Source of the DNA: Kineococcus rubinsiae
GTDB lineage: Bacteria > Actinomycetota > Actinomycetes > Actinomycetales > Kineococcaceae
Assembly (NCBI RefSeq): GCF_011839805.1
Contig: NZ_VWPY01000005.1
Location: 1-64,000, forward strand
DNA: 64,000 nt
Direction: 5' to 3'
This document shows, in pieces, positions 26,161 to 34,692 of the stretch (position 1 is the stretch's first letter; each line of letters starts with the position of its first letter). The position numbers and the translations under genes are program-made. Under the pieces are notes generated by a model. That model did not search any database. It saw nothing but the letters and a program-made list of their open reading frames with translations, and had not been told where the DNA came from.

Positions 26161-27174
26161 TCAGTGGGGGGTCGGACGTGTGGTGTCTTCTTCGCTGTCG
26201 AGCAGCCACTGCCAGAGGTGGATGGTGCTGTCTTCGCCACCGGTGCGTAGTGCGACGAGGGTGCGGGCGATGCGGTCGACGTCGCGCATCTGCGGGCTGT
26301 TAGCACCATAGGCCTCGGCGGTGGAGGTGTAGAGCGAGCCCAGCGTGTCCTTGTCGTTGTCGGTCAGGCTCGCGGCCGCGCCACGTAGGCGGGAGGCGAA
26401 GGCAGCGAATCGATCTTGACCGCCGCTGGTGCTGTGGCCCATGCCGCCGAGCACCTGTTGTGGGGTGAGTACTGCGCCGGCAGCCTGGAGCAGGGCGAGG
26501 CGCTGGCGGGGGCGGGGCGCCAAGACCGCGGAGGGGTCGCTCTCACCATTGGAGCCGGTCCTAGAGGTGGCGTAGACCAAGCTTTCCAAGGCGTTGAAAT
26601 CGCTGGCTCCCATGGGAGCCAACCCGGGGTTGAGGCGCTGGCGCAGGAAGTCCTCCGGCAGAGCGCTGTCCTTGATCGCCTTGCTGGTCAGGATGCGTTG
26701 GGCGGCGGCTTCATCGTCAGGGCTGAACTCGAAGACCACGGGCTGACCGTGCTCGTTGAACGTTTTTCCGACGGCATCGACCATAATCTCTGGTGGGACG
26801 CTGCGGTAGTCAGCGAGGTCGAAGGCGATCTCGTCAACACGCTTAAGATCGACACCTTGCTCACGTGCGGTGTCGTACAGGGTGCTCAACGCGTCGCGGT
26901 CGGTGGCGGTGAGGTAGTTGAAGACAAGGCCGCTGGAGGGCTGAGGGCCGTAGGCGGACTTCGGTTGCGCGGTGGAGTCGCCGTGGAAGAGGCGGTTGAG
27001 CATCGTCGCTCGGCCACTGATCTGGACGCTGTCGACAGCGGTAGGCCCAGCCGTGCCCGCGGTGCTGGTGCCCACCTTGGGTGCAGCATGGGGGGTGGTC
27101 ACCCTGGCGATGGGGGTGCTTGCTGAAGTGGCGGCGGACCGGTAGATGGACCTGACCTGGTCGACGGTGCTCAT
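26161..27174 (-). CDS. Hypothetical secreted-or-cytosolic protein (DSVQISGRA motif)
   Basis: From the ATG at 27174 (MSTVDQVRSIYRSAATSAST) the product has 337 residues; the longer frame reaches into the repeat array and lacks a better start. It begins with a disordered Thr/Ala/Pro region. The motif VDSVQISGRATMLNRLF at about 52-68 is like flagellar-regulator or effector leader patterns (weak). A helical body with an EF-hand-free, charged composition follows. No membrane segment. No family recognised. The C-terminal end is Thr/Asp-rich. Confidence 0.55.
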   Translation of the reverse strand: MSTVDQVRSIYRSAATSASTPIARVTTPHAAPKVGTSTAGTAGPTAVDSVQISGRATMLNRLFHGDSTAQPKSAYGPQPSSGLVFNYLTATDRDALSTLYDTAREQGVDLKRVDEIAFDLADYRSVPPEIMVDAVGKTFNEHGQPVVFEFSPDDEAAAQRILTSKAIKDSALPEDFLRQRLNPGLAPMGASDFNALESLVYATSRTGSNGESDPSAVLAPRPRQRLALLQAAGAVLTPQQVLGGMGHSTSGGQDRFAAFASRLRGAAASLTDNDKDTLGSLYTSTAEAYGANSPQMRDVDRIARTLVALRTGGEDSTIHLWQWLLDSEEDTTRPTPH

Positions 27175-27258
27175 AGTGGTCTGCTTCCGCTGGTAACGGT
27201 CCCTCCGGTCTTCCTTTGCCTCATCGGCGGTGAGGCCGGGACCTGACCCCCACCTGGC

Positions 27259-27476
27259 TTGGACAAGTAGCTGAGACGTTGGGACAAGTCCACTGAGACG
27301 TGGGACAAGTTCACTGAGACTGGGACATCTGTACTGAGACGGGACAAGATGTCCGTTCTCAGTCATCTTGTCCCGGCCCGAGGCTGCGACCTGCGGTGGG
27401 ACGGATCACTTGAGACAACCAGGGCCCGACCTGGCTCATCCAACTTGTCCTTGTCGAAGGTCACCGGGACCCTGGG
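27259..27476 (+). repeat. Transposon-end-like array, copy 1
   Basis: Contains a series of GGGACAAGT ... CTGAGACG units at about 20-22 bp spacing (27260, 27281, 27302, 27321 and 27341). A perfect 11-bp inverted repeat GGGACAAGATG (27341-27351) / CATCTTGTCCC (27364-27374) follows, and the right side ends in CTCATCCAACTTGTCCTTGT then CGAAGGTCACCGGGAC. A second copy lies at 34131-34365 and a fragment at 14849. The layout resembles multiple transposase binding sites at a Tn7/Mu/Tn5053-type end. Confidence 0.75.
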
Positions 27477-27593
27477 GCGCCGCGCCCGGCAGTGAGGCGG
27501 GGGGAGTGGTACCCCAAGATCGCGCCCGGACGGCGCCATGATCGCGAGGTCGGCGGTCTGCTCGAGGGCGTGCTGGGTTGCCATGCTGGTTGC

Positions 27594-28014
27594 ATGCACC
27601 CCGAGCTGGACGCAGCGCTGGCACCGCTCTTGGTCGACCTGCAGGTGCCCAGCGGTGTCGTGCCAACCGTGGGCAACCGTGAGTGGCAGGACTACCCCGG
27701 TGCTGCCAGCTGCTGGTTGCACAGCCCCGATGGCACCGGCATGGGGGTGGGTCCAGACCGGGCAGCCCTTCACCGTGCAGGTGCTCGCCCTGGCCGACCA
27801 GGTGCAGGAGTGGGCGGTGGAGGCGCTGTGGCAGCTCGGGCGGCCAGCGTCGTGGCCGGCCTGCCCGTACCACCCCGACCGGCACCCTCTGGCTGCGCGT
27901 GAGCACGACGATCACGCGGTGTGGGTCTGCCCCGTCCTGGACGCCAGGGTCAGCACCATCGGAGCCTTGGTGGGCTTCCGCAGCCGCAAGCGGCACCTAC
28001 GGCGCCGCACCTAA
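27594..28014 (+). pseudogene. Hypothetical gene with a frameshift
   Basis: Frame one gives MHPELDAALAPLLVDLQVPS through REWQDYPGAASCWLH to about 27745. The neighbouring frame then continues as QTGQPFTVQVLALADQVQEW and WPACPYHPDRHPL to the stop at 28014. The joint product of about 140 residues looks natural (W-x-C and HPL blocks recur in an actinobacterial family of unknown function). The shift sits in the G-rich ATGGGGGTGGGT run, so error or decay are both possible. Confidence 0.6.
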
Positions 28015-28053
28015 TCGCGCCATGACCGCGCGTGTGTAGGTGATGCTGGATCG

Positions 28054-28386
28054 GTGCAAGCGAGCCTGACTGATGAGCAGTGGAACGCAGTGGAGTCAGG
28101 GCAGGTGATCAGCCCTGCCGGCCGCCGGTTCACGCGCCGCTCGAGCCGCATCAAGCGTCGAGACGCTGACCCGCTGATCGCAGGTGGGGCTCCGCTGGTC
28201 CTCTACTGGTTCGGTGGTCGGCAGCTCGACTACTTCGACGGCACCGAAGCCGTGGAGCAGTGGAAGGTCGTGCGCCAGGCCTTGACTAGTCAGACACCAC
28301 AGTTGCGTGGCGACGTCGTCTGGACCGGCGGGCTCTGGGTCGGTGATGACGACGAGGATCTGCTGCTACTGACCGGGCAGTGCTGA
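28054..28386 (+). CDS. Small hypothetical protein
   Basis: The 110-residue product (GTG start at 28054) is soluble, with MQASLTDEQWNAVESGQVIS at its N-terminus and an acidic C-terminus. The start has only a weak ribosome binding site (GGTGATG region). It lies 40 bp after the frameshifted gene on the same strand, separated by a CGCCATGACCGCGCG motif. No family recognised. Confidence 0.5.
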   Translation: MQASLTDEQWNAVESGQVISPAGRRFTRRSSRIKRRDADPLIAGGAPLVLYWFGGRQLDYFDGTEAVEQWKVVRQALTSQTPQLRGDVVWTGGLWVGDDDEDLLLLTGQC

Positions 28387-28521
28387 GCTCACAACACACG
28401 ACATGACCGTGCGGTCACGCGAAGGCAGTGAGGACCTCAGCTGGGCTGAGCCGGCGCGGTGCGGACCGTCCCCTCCCAGGCAGTCCGCACCAGCACCGGC
28501 TCGACCGGGCGTTGCCGAACC

Positions 28522-29481
28522 TCAGTGCGCGGCGGCGCCGACACTCCGGCGGCCGCGCCGAAGCGCCCGAACGAGGAGAAGCACGGCCAGCAGGAACAAG
28601 ATCGACATGAAGGTGGGCGACTGCCACGAGGCGGTCAGCAGTGCCTGCCGGCTCAGCACTACTGCCGCGGCTAAGGCGGCGCGGCCATCGACGATGCTGG
28701 CCAGCACGAGTAGCGCCAGCGCGATGAGCGGTGCAAGTGCTACAGCGGTGTCCTGCGGACTGTTCGGTGCTGTCGCCTGCAACACGCCACCCAGACCGGC
28801 CACGGCCATCACCAGCCAGCTGAACCGCCACCGCCACGGCCGTGTCGCCGCCGCCACTGCGGCTACCCCGCTGCGAGATGAGGCGACAGCGACTGCGGCC
28901 ACCAGTAGTAGCGCGAACACCGGTAACCCCAGGTTGTCCAGCCACGGGTTGACCACGCCGTAGCGGCTGATTGTCTCGCCGGGGCCGCTGTTCACGAGGT
29001 TGTTGGCCATCACGGTCAGCAGGTTCAACGCCGCCATCACCGCCGCCGCAGTGACCTTCCCGCGCATCACCAGCAGGAAGCCGGCCAGCGCTGACACCAG
29101 GCTGGCGACACCGAGGCCGGTCAACACCGGAGTCGTGGAGATGTCGCCACGGGCCCCTGCGAGCAGGAACCAAATGTGGCCCGACATCGAGCTAGCCAGG
29201 AGGAGGACCATCGCCCAGCGCAAGCCCTCCAGGAGGGTGCTCGGGCGCTGGCTGAGTCCGATCTGCGCGCGGGCGCGCAGCGCGCCGTTGACCAGTGCGA
29301 GAACCTCCTGAGCTCGTACGCGGGGCGGGTCGCCGGCGGTGTCCAGCAAGGTGCTGAGCGCCTCCTCGCCGTGCTCATGGCGGAAGGGGCCCGGGTACAG
29401 GCGCAGCCACCGGCGGTAGGTGCGCTCGACCCGCAGAGAGCGTTCCTGCGCCCGGTTGGTCGACTGCTGCGCGGAGCTCAT
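28522..29481 (-). CDS. Polytopic membrane protein coupled to a PadR regulator
   Basis: The ATG at 29481 overlaps the PadR stop (ATGA), giving 319 residues. A cytoplasmic segment (VERTYRRWLRLYPGPFRHEH, then GEEALSTLLD) precedes about seven hydrophobic stretches. The YRRxxRLYPxxxRxxxG.E block is common in permease-associated actinobacterial membrane proteins. The coupled PadR strongly suggests PadR-controlled expression of this protein, perhaps in membrane stress or export. Exact role unknown. Confidence 0.7.
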   Translation of the reverse strand: MSSAQQSTNRAQERSLRVERTYRRWLRLYPGPFRHEHGEEALSTLLDTAGDPPRVRAQEVLALVNGALRARAQIGLSQRPSTLLEGLRWAMVLLLASSMSGHIWFLLAGARGDISTTPVLTGLGVASLVSALAGFLLVMRGKVTAAAVMAALNLLTVMANNLVNSGPGETISRYGVVNPWLDNLGLPVFALLLVAAVAVASSRSGVAAVAAATRPWRWRFSWLVMAVAGLGGVLQATAPNSPQDTAVALAPLIALALLVLASIVDGRAALAAAVVLSRQALLTASWQSPTFMSILFLLAVLLLVRALRRGRRSVGAAAH

Positions 29482-29843
29482 GCCATCCCCCATCCAGGTG
29501 CGAAAGCGGTGCCGGCCGCACCGATGCCTCGACCACGCGTGGCTGCGCCCGTCACGACACGTGCAGCTGCGGTCATCCGCTCGGCCTCCGCGTGTACCGC
29601 CGTCCGTCCGGCCGAAGTCAGGGAGTAAGTGCGGCGAGTGCGGCCACCGACCACTTCAGGTTCCCCCGCACTGATGAGTCCCTCGCCGGCCAGGCGGTCC
29701 AGTGCGCCGTACAAGGTGCCCGTGGACAGGTGCACACGGTCTTCGGACAGAGCACTGACCTGTTGGAGGATCGCGTAGCCGTGCTTAGGACCGTCCAGCA
29801 GGGCAGCGAGGGTGAAGTAGGTGGGCTCACGCAGCGGAGGCAT
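29478..29843 (-). CDS. PadR-family transcriptional regulator
   Basis: The start MPPLREPTYFTLAALLDGPK at 29843 fits PadR proteins (121 residues). The winged helix shows HGYAILQQVSALSEDRVHLS and TGTLYGALDRLAGEGLI, then RRTYSLTSAGRTAV, all canonical. PadR proteins are usually repressors that respond to small molecules and control an adjacent membrane protein; here the partner overlaps by four bases. Confidence 0.85.
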   Translation of the reverse strand: MPPLREPTYFTLAALLDGPKHGYAILQQVSALSEDRVHLSTGTLYGALDRLAGEGLISAGEPEVVGGRTRRTYSLTSAGRTAVHAEAERMTAAARVVTGAATRGRGIGAAGTAFAPGWGMA

Positions 29844-30020
29844 GAACCGACCATAGGTTGGTAGCCGACATGTCGACGTCCGACACGCCGCTGTCCTGTG
29901 CCCTGTGCTTGGCGCGAGCAGCGGCATGACCTTGAGATGCGGGGGTCCGTCGCGCGAGCTTGAGTCGATCGGCGCGATGCTCTGTCAACCTTTCGAGACG
30001 CTGACCTCGTTGAAGGAGAC

Positions 30021-30719
30021 ATGGGGCTACTGGGCCGGCGCGACGAGGAGTTCACCACCTTCGTCGCCCAACACGGCGACGCGCTGCTGCGCGCCGCCCA
30101 CTTCTTGACCGGTGACCCGTGGGCGGCGGAGGACCTTGTCCAACTCGCCTTGACCAAGACCTACCTGGCCTGGCCAGCGGCTCAAGGCAAGGTGTCTTAC
30201 GCCTACGCCCGGCAAGCTTTGCTGAGTGCCCACACCGACACCTGGCGGCGACGTCGCTGGCGTGAGGACACCACCGCCCCCGAAGACCTGCCTGCTCACC
30301 CACCTGCCGGTGCCGCTGCTGGCGCGCCGACCTGGGCCGATCCCGCGCACACGGTGGCCGACCATGACGCGGTGGATCAGGCGCTGCGACGACTGACACC
30401 GCGCGAACGCGCCGTCATCGTCTTGCGCTACCTCGAAGACCTGACCGAGAAGGACACCGCTGCCCTGCTGAACGTCAGCATCGGCACCGTCAAGGCCCTG
30501 CACTCTCGAGCTTTGGCCAAGCTGCGCGCGGACCCTGCCAGCGCACAGATGAGCGATGAACCACCCAGCCCGCTCGGCGCAGCCGTCGCTGCGCACTCAC
30601 CGGTGGGCAAGAGCGCTGAGCCCCTCGGCAGCGCCGAGCTCACCACCGGTCGTGGGCTCGGCATCTCCCGCTTCGTCAGTCGCGCTACCAGGAAGGACAG
30701 CAGCTGTGTCGATCAGTGA
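30021..30719 (+). CDS. SigE-family ECF RNA polymerase sigma factor
   Basis: The 232-residue product has region 2 at about 8-75 (EFTTFVAQHGDALLRAAHFL, DPWAAEDLVQLALTKTY) and region 4 at about 125-180 (RERAVIVLRYLEDLTEKDTA, SIGTVKALHSRALAKLR). It is followed by about 50 low-complexity residues, unusual for the family. The ATG at 30021 has GAAGGAG seven bases upstream. The next gene starts 14 bases before its stop. ECF factors direct RNA polymerase to a small regulon and are normally held by an anti-sigma. Confidence 0.88.
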   Translation: MGLLGRRDEEFTTFVAQHGDALLRAAHFLTGDPWAAEDLVQLALTKTYLAWPAAQGKVSYAYARQALLSAHTDTWRRRRWREDTTAPEDLPAHPPAGAAAGAPTWADPAHTVADHDAVDQALRRLTPRERAVIVLRYLEDLTEKDTAALLNVSIGTVKALHSRALAKLRADPASAQMSDEPPSPLGAAVAAHSPVGKSAEPLGSAELTTGRGLGISRFVSRATRKDSSCVDQ

Positions 30720-31338
30720 GCAGCAGATCCGCCAACACCTACGCACCGCCCCCGTCACCGGCGCGGTCGATGTTGCGGCCATCATCGCCACCGGCCGCCG
30801 TCGCCTGCGGGCACGCCGCCAGCGACGTGTTCTGGCCGCGGTCGTCCCCGCCCTCGCGGTGGTCATCGCCACCGGTGTGGCCCTCGAGCACCCAGGCCGC
30901 GGTGGCTACGAGCTGGTGGCGGCAGGCCTCACCTTGAGCGCGAGTTCGCAGGGGTCGGTACAGGTCGACACAGACCGGGTCGACATGGGCAACGGGCTGC
31001 AGGCCTGGCGCGAAGGTGACGTCGTCAATGTTGGCTACCCCAACGGTGCTTATAGCTGGATGGACATGAAGGAGTGGACACAACAGCAGCGTCCACAAGG
31101 CCAGTACGACCTCGCGACCTACGGTGGGGAGGGAGCTGGCGCGAGCAGCACAGTCGTCGTAGGAGCTGTGCGCGGTGAGCCGAAGCAGGTGAGCGCGACC
31201 ATCGAGGGAACCACGGCCACAGCCACCATCGCCTGTTTCACCCAAGCCGAAGGCTGGTGCGTCTACGCCGCCCTGGTGCCGGCGATGGTGACTGACTACT
31301 CCATCGACCCGGCGGCGGAGGTCGACATCCAGTTCTAA
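30706..31338 (+). CDS. Membrane-anchored sigma-partner protein
   Basis: GTG at 30706 (VSISEQQIRQHLRTAPVTGA) overlaps the sigma gene. The 210-residue product has a cytoplasmic N-terminus, a basic RRRLRARRQRR block, one membrane segment (about 41-60) and an extracytoplasmic domain with two Cys residues (IACFTQAEGWC). Same gene order and topology as four other sigma/partner pairs in the window, so it is probably an anti-sigma or sensor. No ZAS zinc motif is visible. Confidence 0.68.
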   Translation: MSISEQQIRQHLRTAPVTGAVDVAAIIATGRRRLRARRQRRVLAAVVPALAVVIATGVALEHPGRGGYELVAAGLTLSASSQGSVQVDTDRVDMGNGLQAWREGDVVNVGYPNGAYSWMDMKEWTQQQRPQGQYDLATYGGEGAGASSTVVVGAVRGEPKQVSATIEGTTATATIACFTQAEGWCVYAALVPAMVTDYSIDPAAEVDIQF

Positions 31339-31454
31339 GGCGCACGTCACGTTGGTACGTCGCAGACTCCGACTGCGCGGACGGCGGCGTGAGTGCGTCT
31401 TCACCCCACCGGCGCTATGACCGTGCGTCTGGCCATAGAGTCGGGCAGCCCCAA

Positions 31455-32039
31455 TCAGCTCTGTGAAGCAGCGCCGAGGCGCTGCGTAGCGGGACGTACA
31501 CCTGGCTCGTTGTTGGCTGCGCTCCACAAAGCGTGGGCGATGGCGAAGTACCCGAACAAGCGCCCACCAGACTCCGTGCGCATAGCCAGAGCGTCGATCG
31601 CGTCGGCGCCGAGGTCGACGTAGTTGCGGCAGCGGTGGGTGAGCTGGTCGAAATCATCAGGAGCCAGGCTGGTCGCGCGCCCGATCGTGACATCGATGAG
31701 CTGAGGGCTCCCTTGTCCAGCCTGCAAAGCCGCTGTAAAGGCTCGTCCCTGCTTGATGCACTCGGCAGCGCTGGTCAACCAGGACTGAAGCGCTCCGCTA
31801 CTGGCTTCCGGATCAGCCCACGGTGGGACCGGTAGCTCTTCCAGCTGCTTGCGCAGCATGCTCACAGCCTCGAGAGGAGCTGCAGCGTCCACGTCCACGC
31901 CGAGGGCACGCCCCATCTCGATGAGCTGGTGCTCGAGGGTGCGGGTGGTCAGGGTGAGCCGGGCCAGGGCCAACAGGTACGGCTCGGCTTCGGTGGAGTC
32001 TTCCCAATGCGTCCTGTTCACCTGGTCAGCGTGGTCCAT
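31455..32039 (-). CDS. Hypothetical helical protein
   Basis: The ATG at 32039 (MDHADQVNRTHWEDSTEAEP) gives 194 residues; the longer frame upstream has no conserved look. The protein is helical, with no membrane segment, and ends in a Ser/Ala tail. No family recognised. It faces the sigma/partner operon at 30706 (convergent). Confidence 0.55.
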   Translation of the reverse strand: MDHADQVNRTHWEDSTEAEPYLLALARLTLTTRTLEHQLIEMGRALGVDVDAAAPLEAVSMLRKQLEELPVPPWADPEASSGALQSWLTSAAECIKQGRAFTAALQAGQGSPQLIDVTIGRATSLAPDDFDQLTHRCRNYVDLGADAIDALAMRTESGGRLFGYFAIAHALWSAANNEPGVRPATQRLGAASQS

Positions 32040-32230
32040 GCCGCCGAACGAAAGCATCCACCTCTGGGGGGACCTAGACGCCTGCTTCAAGGACGTGGCG
32101 GTACACCCTCGATCAAGACGCCACCTTTGGCTGGGATCGCGCAGGCAACGACGTCTCAACATCAGTGCGGGTCTCCTGCGGTGGGTCTGGCGGTGCAGCT
32201 CCTCTCTTGTCACCGCACCGCCGACCCACT

Positions 32231-33181
32231 TCAGCAGCTGTGCTCGGGCACCGAGCCAGGCCCGCACAGTGGGGGCTGCGCTTGGGGTGCGGTGTCGCTG
32301 GGCTCCTGCACGAGCTGGGTCATGCGCCACTCCACGTCCCCGTGCTCGTCGAGGTAGTGGCTCTCGAGCAGGGTCCCGGTCTCGGGATCGAGGATGTAGA
32401 CGATGCGGAACCAGCCTTGGTCGAGCTCATCACGCTCGATCGCGGTGCCGTGACGGCCGATGGCGTCGGTCATGGGACCCACGAGCTCGACATCGGGGAT
32501 CTGCGCGGCAACTTCCCACAGCGCTTGACGCAGTGCCGGTGATGCGGGGCTCTCCCGCAACATGCCGGTCACGGTCTCCCACAGCTCGTTGTCCTCCCCG
32601 GAAGGATGGCCGGCGACGTTCTCGCGCAGCAGGGCCCCGAGTGCGTCGGGGTCGGTGGGCAGGGCCTCGAGGTCCTGCCAGGAGAACGCGGCGCCACCGC
32701 CGGCGGGAAACCTGGCCGGGACACCGTCTGAATCCGTCCGGACCTTCGTGGGGTCGACGACATCCCCGGTCACACCGCTGCCCTCATCACGCATGACGCT
32801 CTCTTGGGTTCGTCCCAACCAGATCTCGCGCTGGTACGGCTTGGTAGCGGGGTAGTCGACTTCGGAGCGCACGTACCAGTACGGGGCCCCGGTGGCCGGG
32901 TCGGGCTGCTGACCTGCCGCCTTAGCGGTCACGAGCAGCACTTGCTCTGCTGAGGCTGACGGGGCAGTGGCCAGAGGCAGAACCAAGACCGTCGCGGCTA
33001 CAGCGGCTGCGCCGGCCAGAGCGGTGATGGCCCAGCGGCGCGAGCGACGACGGCGAAGCGCTACGACGCCGGTGTCGGCCTGCCCCATCGCGTCCTGGAG
33101 TTGACGGTGCCCGGTGTGCAGCTGATCGTGGGTCGGCTCGCTCACGCTGCCGGCCTGCTTGGCGAGGATGTCGATGTTCAT
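32231..33181 (-). CDS. CU044_5270-like membrane protein coupled to an ECF sigma gene
   Basis: The 316-residue product has a cytoplasmic N-terminus, a basic RRRRSRRWAI, one membrane segment at about 52-72, then an extracytoplasmic domain with PYWYVRSEVDYP and a conserved ALRQALWEVAAQIPDVEL section and a Cys near the C-terminus. This layout is typical of the CU044_5270 family found beside ECF sigma genes. It overlaps the upstream sigma gene by ATGA. Role inferred as anti-sigma or envelope sensor. Confidence 0.75.
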   Translation of the reverse strand: MNIDILAKQAGSVSEPTHDQLHTGHRQLQDAMGQADTGVVALRRRRSRRWAITALAGAAAVAATVLVLPLATAPSASAEQVLLVTAKAAGQQPDPATGAPYWYVRSEVDYPATKPYQREIWLGRTQESVMRDEGSGVTGDVVDPTKVRTDSDGVPARFPAGGGAAFSWQDLEALPTDPDALGALLRENVAGHPSGEDNELWETVTGMLRESPASPALRQALWEVAAQIPDVELVGPMTDAIGRHGTAIERDELDQGWFRIVYILDPETGTLLESHYLDEHGDVEWRMTQLVQEPSDTAPQAQPPLCGPGSVPEHSC

Positions 33182-33744
33182 GGGGAGTCCTCCAACGGAA
33201 CGAGGGAGCGAGCAGCAGTGGCCAAGAAGGTCTGAGCCCGCTGGCGGGCCCGGAAGAGACGCGTACGAACGACCGTCGAGGCCACCCCGAGGGCTTGTGC
33301 GGCCTCGGTGACACTGAGTCTTTCCCAGGCGACGAGGAGGAAGGCCTCTCGTTCGGCAGGGCTCAGTGATGCCAGTGCCTGGCGTAGCTGGTCGCGCTGC
33401 GCGCGGGCATCGACTCGCTCGTCGACCGCATGCCAGTCGACCCCCACGTCGGTGTCGATCACAGCGCTGGGTCGCTGCTTGCGCAGGTGGGCCCGCACGA
33501 TGTTGCCGCTGATGCCGTACAGCCAGGGCAGGGCTGAGCCGCTCTTGTGGGGGCGGTAGCGCTCCCGAGCCTCCAGCGCCGCGACGAAGACGTCACCGAG
33601 CAGGTCTTCAGCCGCCACCGGCCCGGCGCGCCGGGCGATGAAGCGGAACACTGCCGCCGCATGCCGCTCGTAGAGCTCACCCAAGGCCTCCGGGCGCAGC
33701 AACGACCGGGCCAAGAGCTCACCATCTGTCGACTCGTTGGTCAC
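33178..33744 (-). CDS. ECF RNA polymerase sigma factor
   Basis: The GTG at 33744 (VTNESTDGELLARSLLR) has TAGGAG four to five bases upstream, giving 188 residues. Region 2: RHAAAVFRFIARRAGPVAAE, DLLGDVFVAALEAR. Region 4: LASLSPAEREAFLLVAWERL, TEAAQALGVASTVVRTRLFR. It overlaps its membrane partner by ATGA at the 3' end. This is a compact ECF factor without a C-terminal extension. Confidence 0.88.
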   Translation of the reverse strand: MTNESTDGELLARSLLRPEALGELYERHAAAVFRFIARRAGPVAAEDLLGDVFVAALEARERYRPHKSGSALPWLYGISGNIVRAHLRKQRPSAVIDTDVGVDWHAVDERVDARAQRDQLRQALASLSPAEREAFLLVAWERLSVTEAAQALGVASTVVRTRLFRARQRAQTFLATAARSLVPLEDSP

Positions 33745-34446
33745 CACACTCCTATGCGTCACGGGCCAAGAGCGTGACAGCCGAGGCGACGTGCGCAGCA
33801 AGACGTGTCTGCGCACCCCGGCAGGCAACCGCACGCAGGAGGGTCCCTACATGCGCTTGGCGGTGACCATGACGTCGTCCCTCGGCGGGGGAGTAGATCA
33901 CCCTGTGTGCCGTCATCTTGCTGGCGGCTCTCAGCGTCCGTTAGGTGACCCGGCCGCCGCCAGGTGATTACTGGGCGCCGGCCCTGAGTCCGAATTGGTC
34001 GCGGTCACGGTCAGGTCCGCCCGGCCACCTATGGGGCGTTGGAGCCCCTTCAGGTGCTGCTTGACCCGCGTCCAGTCGAAGCACCTTCGGTGCTGGCGTG
34101 TCCTTCGTTGCCGGGTGCAGCCTGGGGTCGCTGGGACAAGTAGCTGGGACGTTGGGACAACAAGACTGGGACGTGGGACAGGTTCACTGGGATTGGGACA
34201 TCTTTACTGGGACGGGACACAAACCGCCGCCTGTCCGTTCTCAGTCATCTTGTCCCAGCTCGAGGCTGTGACCAGCGGTAGGACAGGTCACTTGAGACGG
34301 TCGGGGCCCGACCTGTCTCATCCAACCTGTCCTTGTCGAAGATCACCGGGACCTGGGGGCGTCACGATTGGTAGCCAGGCCCTGCTGGGACCCTCCCGTG
34401 AAGGTGCGTTGGCTGGCTGGTCCCCGACGCCCGGCAGCATGGACTG
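33745..34446. other. Intergenic stretch with transposon-end array
   Basis: No gene is visible. The right part is the array at 34131-34365. The left part (33745-34130) has no clear structure beyond a GGGGAGTAGATCACC-type stretch. The expected promoter of the sigma operon must lie close to 33750-33850. Confidence 0.4.
34131..34365 (+). repeat. Transposon-end-like array, copy 2
   Basis: Same order of units as at 27259-27476: GGGACAAGTAGCTGGGACG, GGGACAACAAG, GGGACAGGTTCACTGGG, then CTGTCCGTTCTCAGTCATCT then TGTCCC, and CTCATCCAACCTGTCCTTGT followed by CGAAGATCACCGGGAC. The TGAGAC units of copy 1 are mostly TGGGAC here and the perfect hairpin is weakened by an insertion, so this copy has diverged. 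Confidence 0.75.
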
Positions 34447-34598
34447 ATGCGGACCACGGACGAGAAGCTGACGGTCGAGCTGGCGGAAGGTATCGACGCC
34501 GAACGCGAGGCAGCAGGCATCTGGGCCCGCGCGACCGCCAGGAGGACCAGCTGCCTTCGGCGGCCCCGGTGGAGGACAAGCTCGCGGGCATCCGGTAG
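34447..34598 (+). pseudogene. Small hypothetical gene, frameshifted
   Basis: MRTTDEKLTVELAEGIDAER, then EAAGIWARATARR, reads in one frame; after about 34545 the next frame gives DQLPSAAPVEDKLAGIR and a stop. The joint product is about 50 residues. The pattern is that of a small conserved actinobacterial protein, but I cannot name it. Confidence 0.4.
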
Positions 34599-34692
34599 AC
34601 GCTGGCCGAGCGGCATCTGCGGTCGCCGTCAGCCGCGCGACCGCACGGACGGCGGCGTGAGCGCACAGCCAGCGGCCTGCCTGGACGGCTTC

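Noticed and set aside
27241-27480. CRISPR array
   Set aside because: Regular repeats exist, but units are about 20 bp apart with no 25-40 bp variable spacers, and there are no cas genes; it looks like transposase sites.
33835-34130. Possible small genes between the sigma operon and the array
   Set aside because: No frame with start signal or natural composition.
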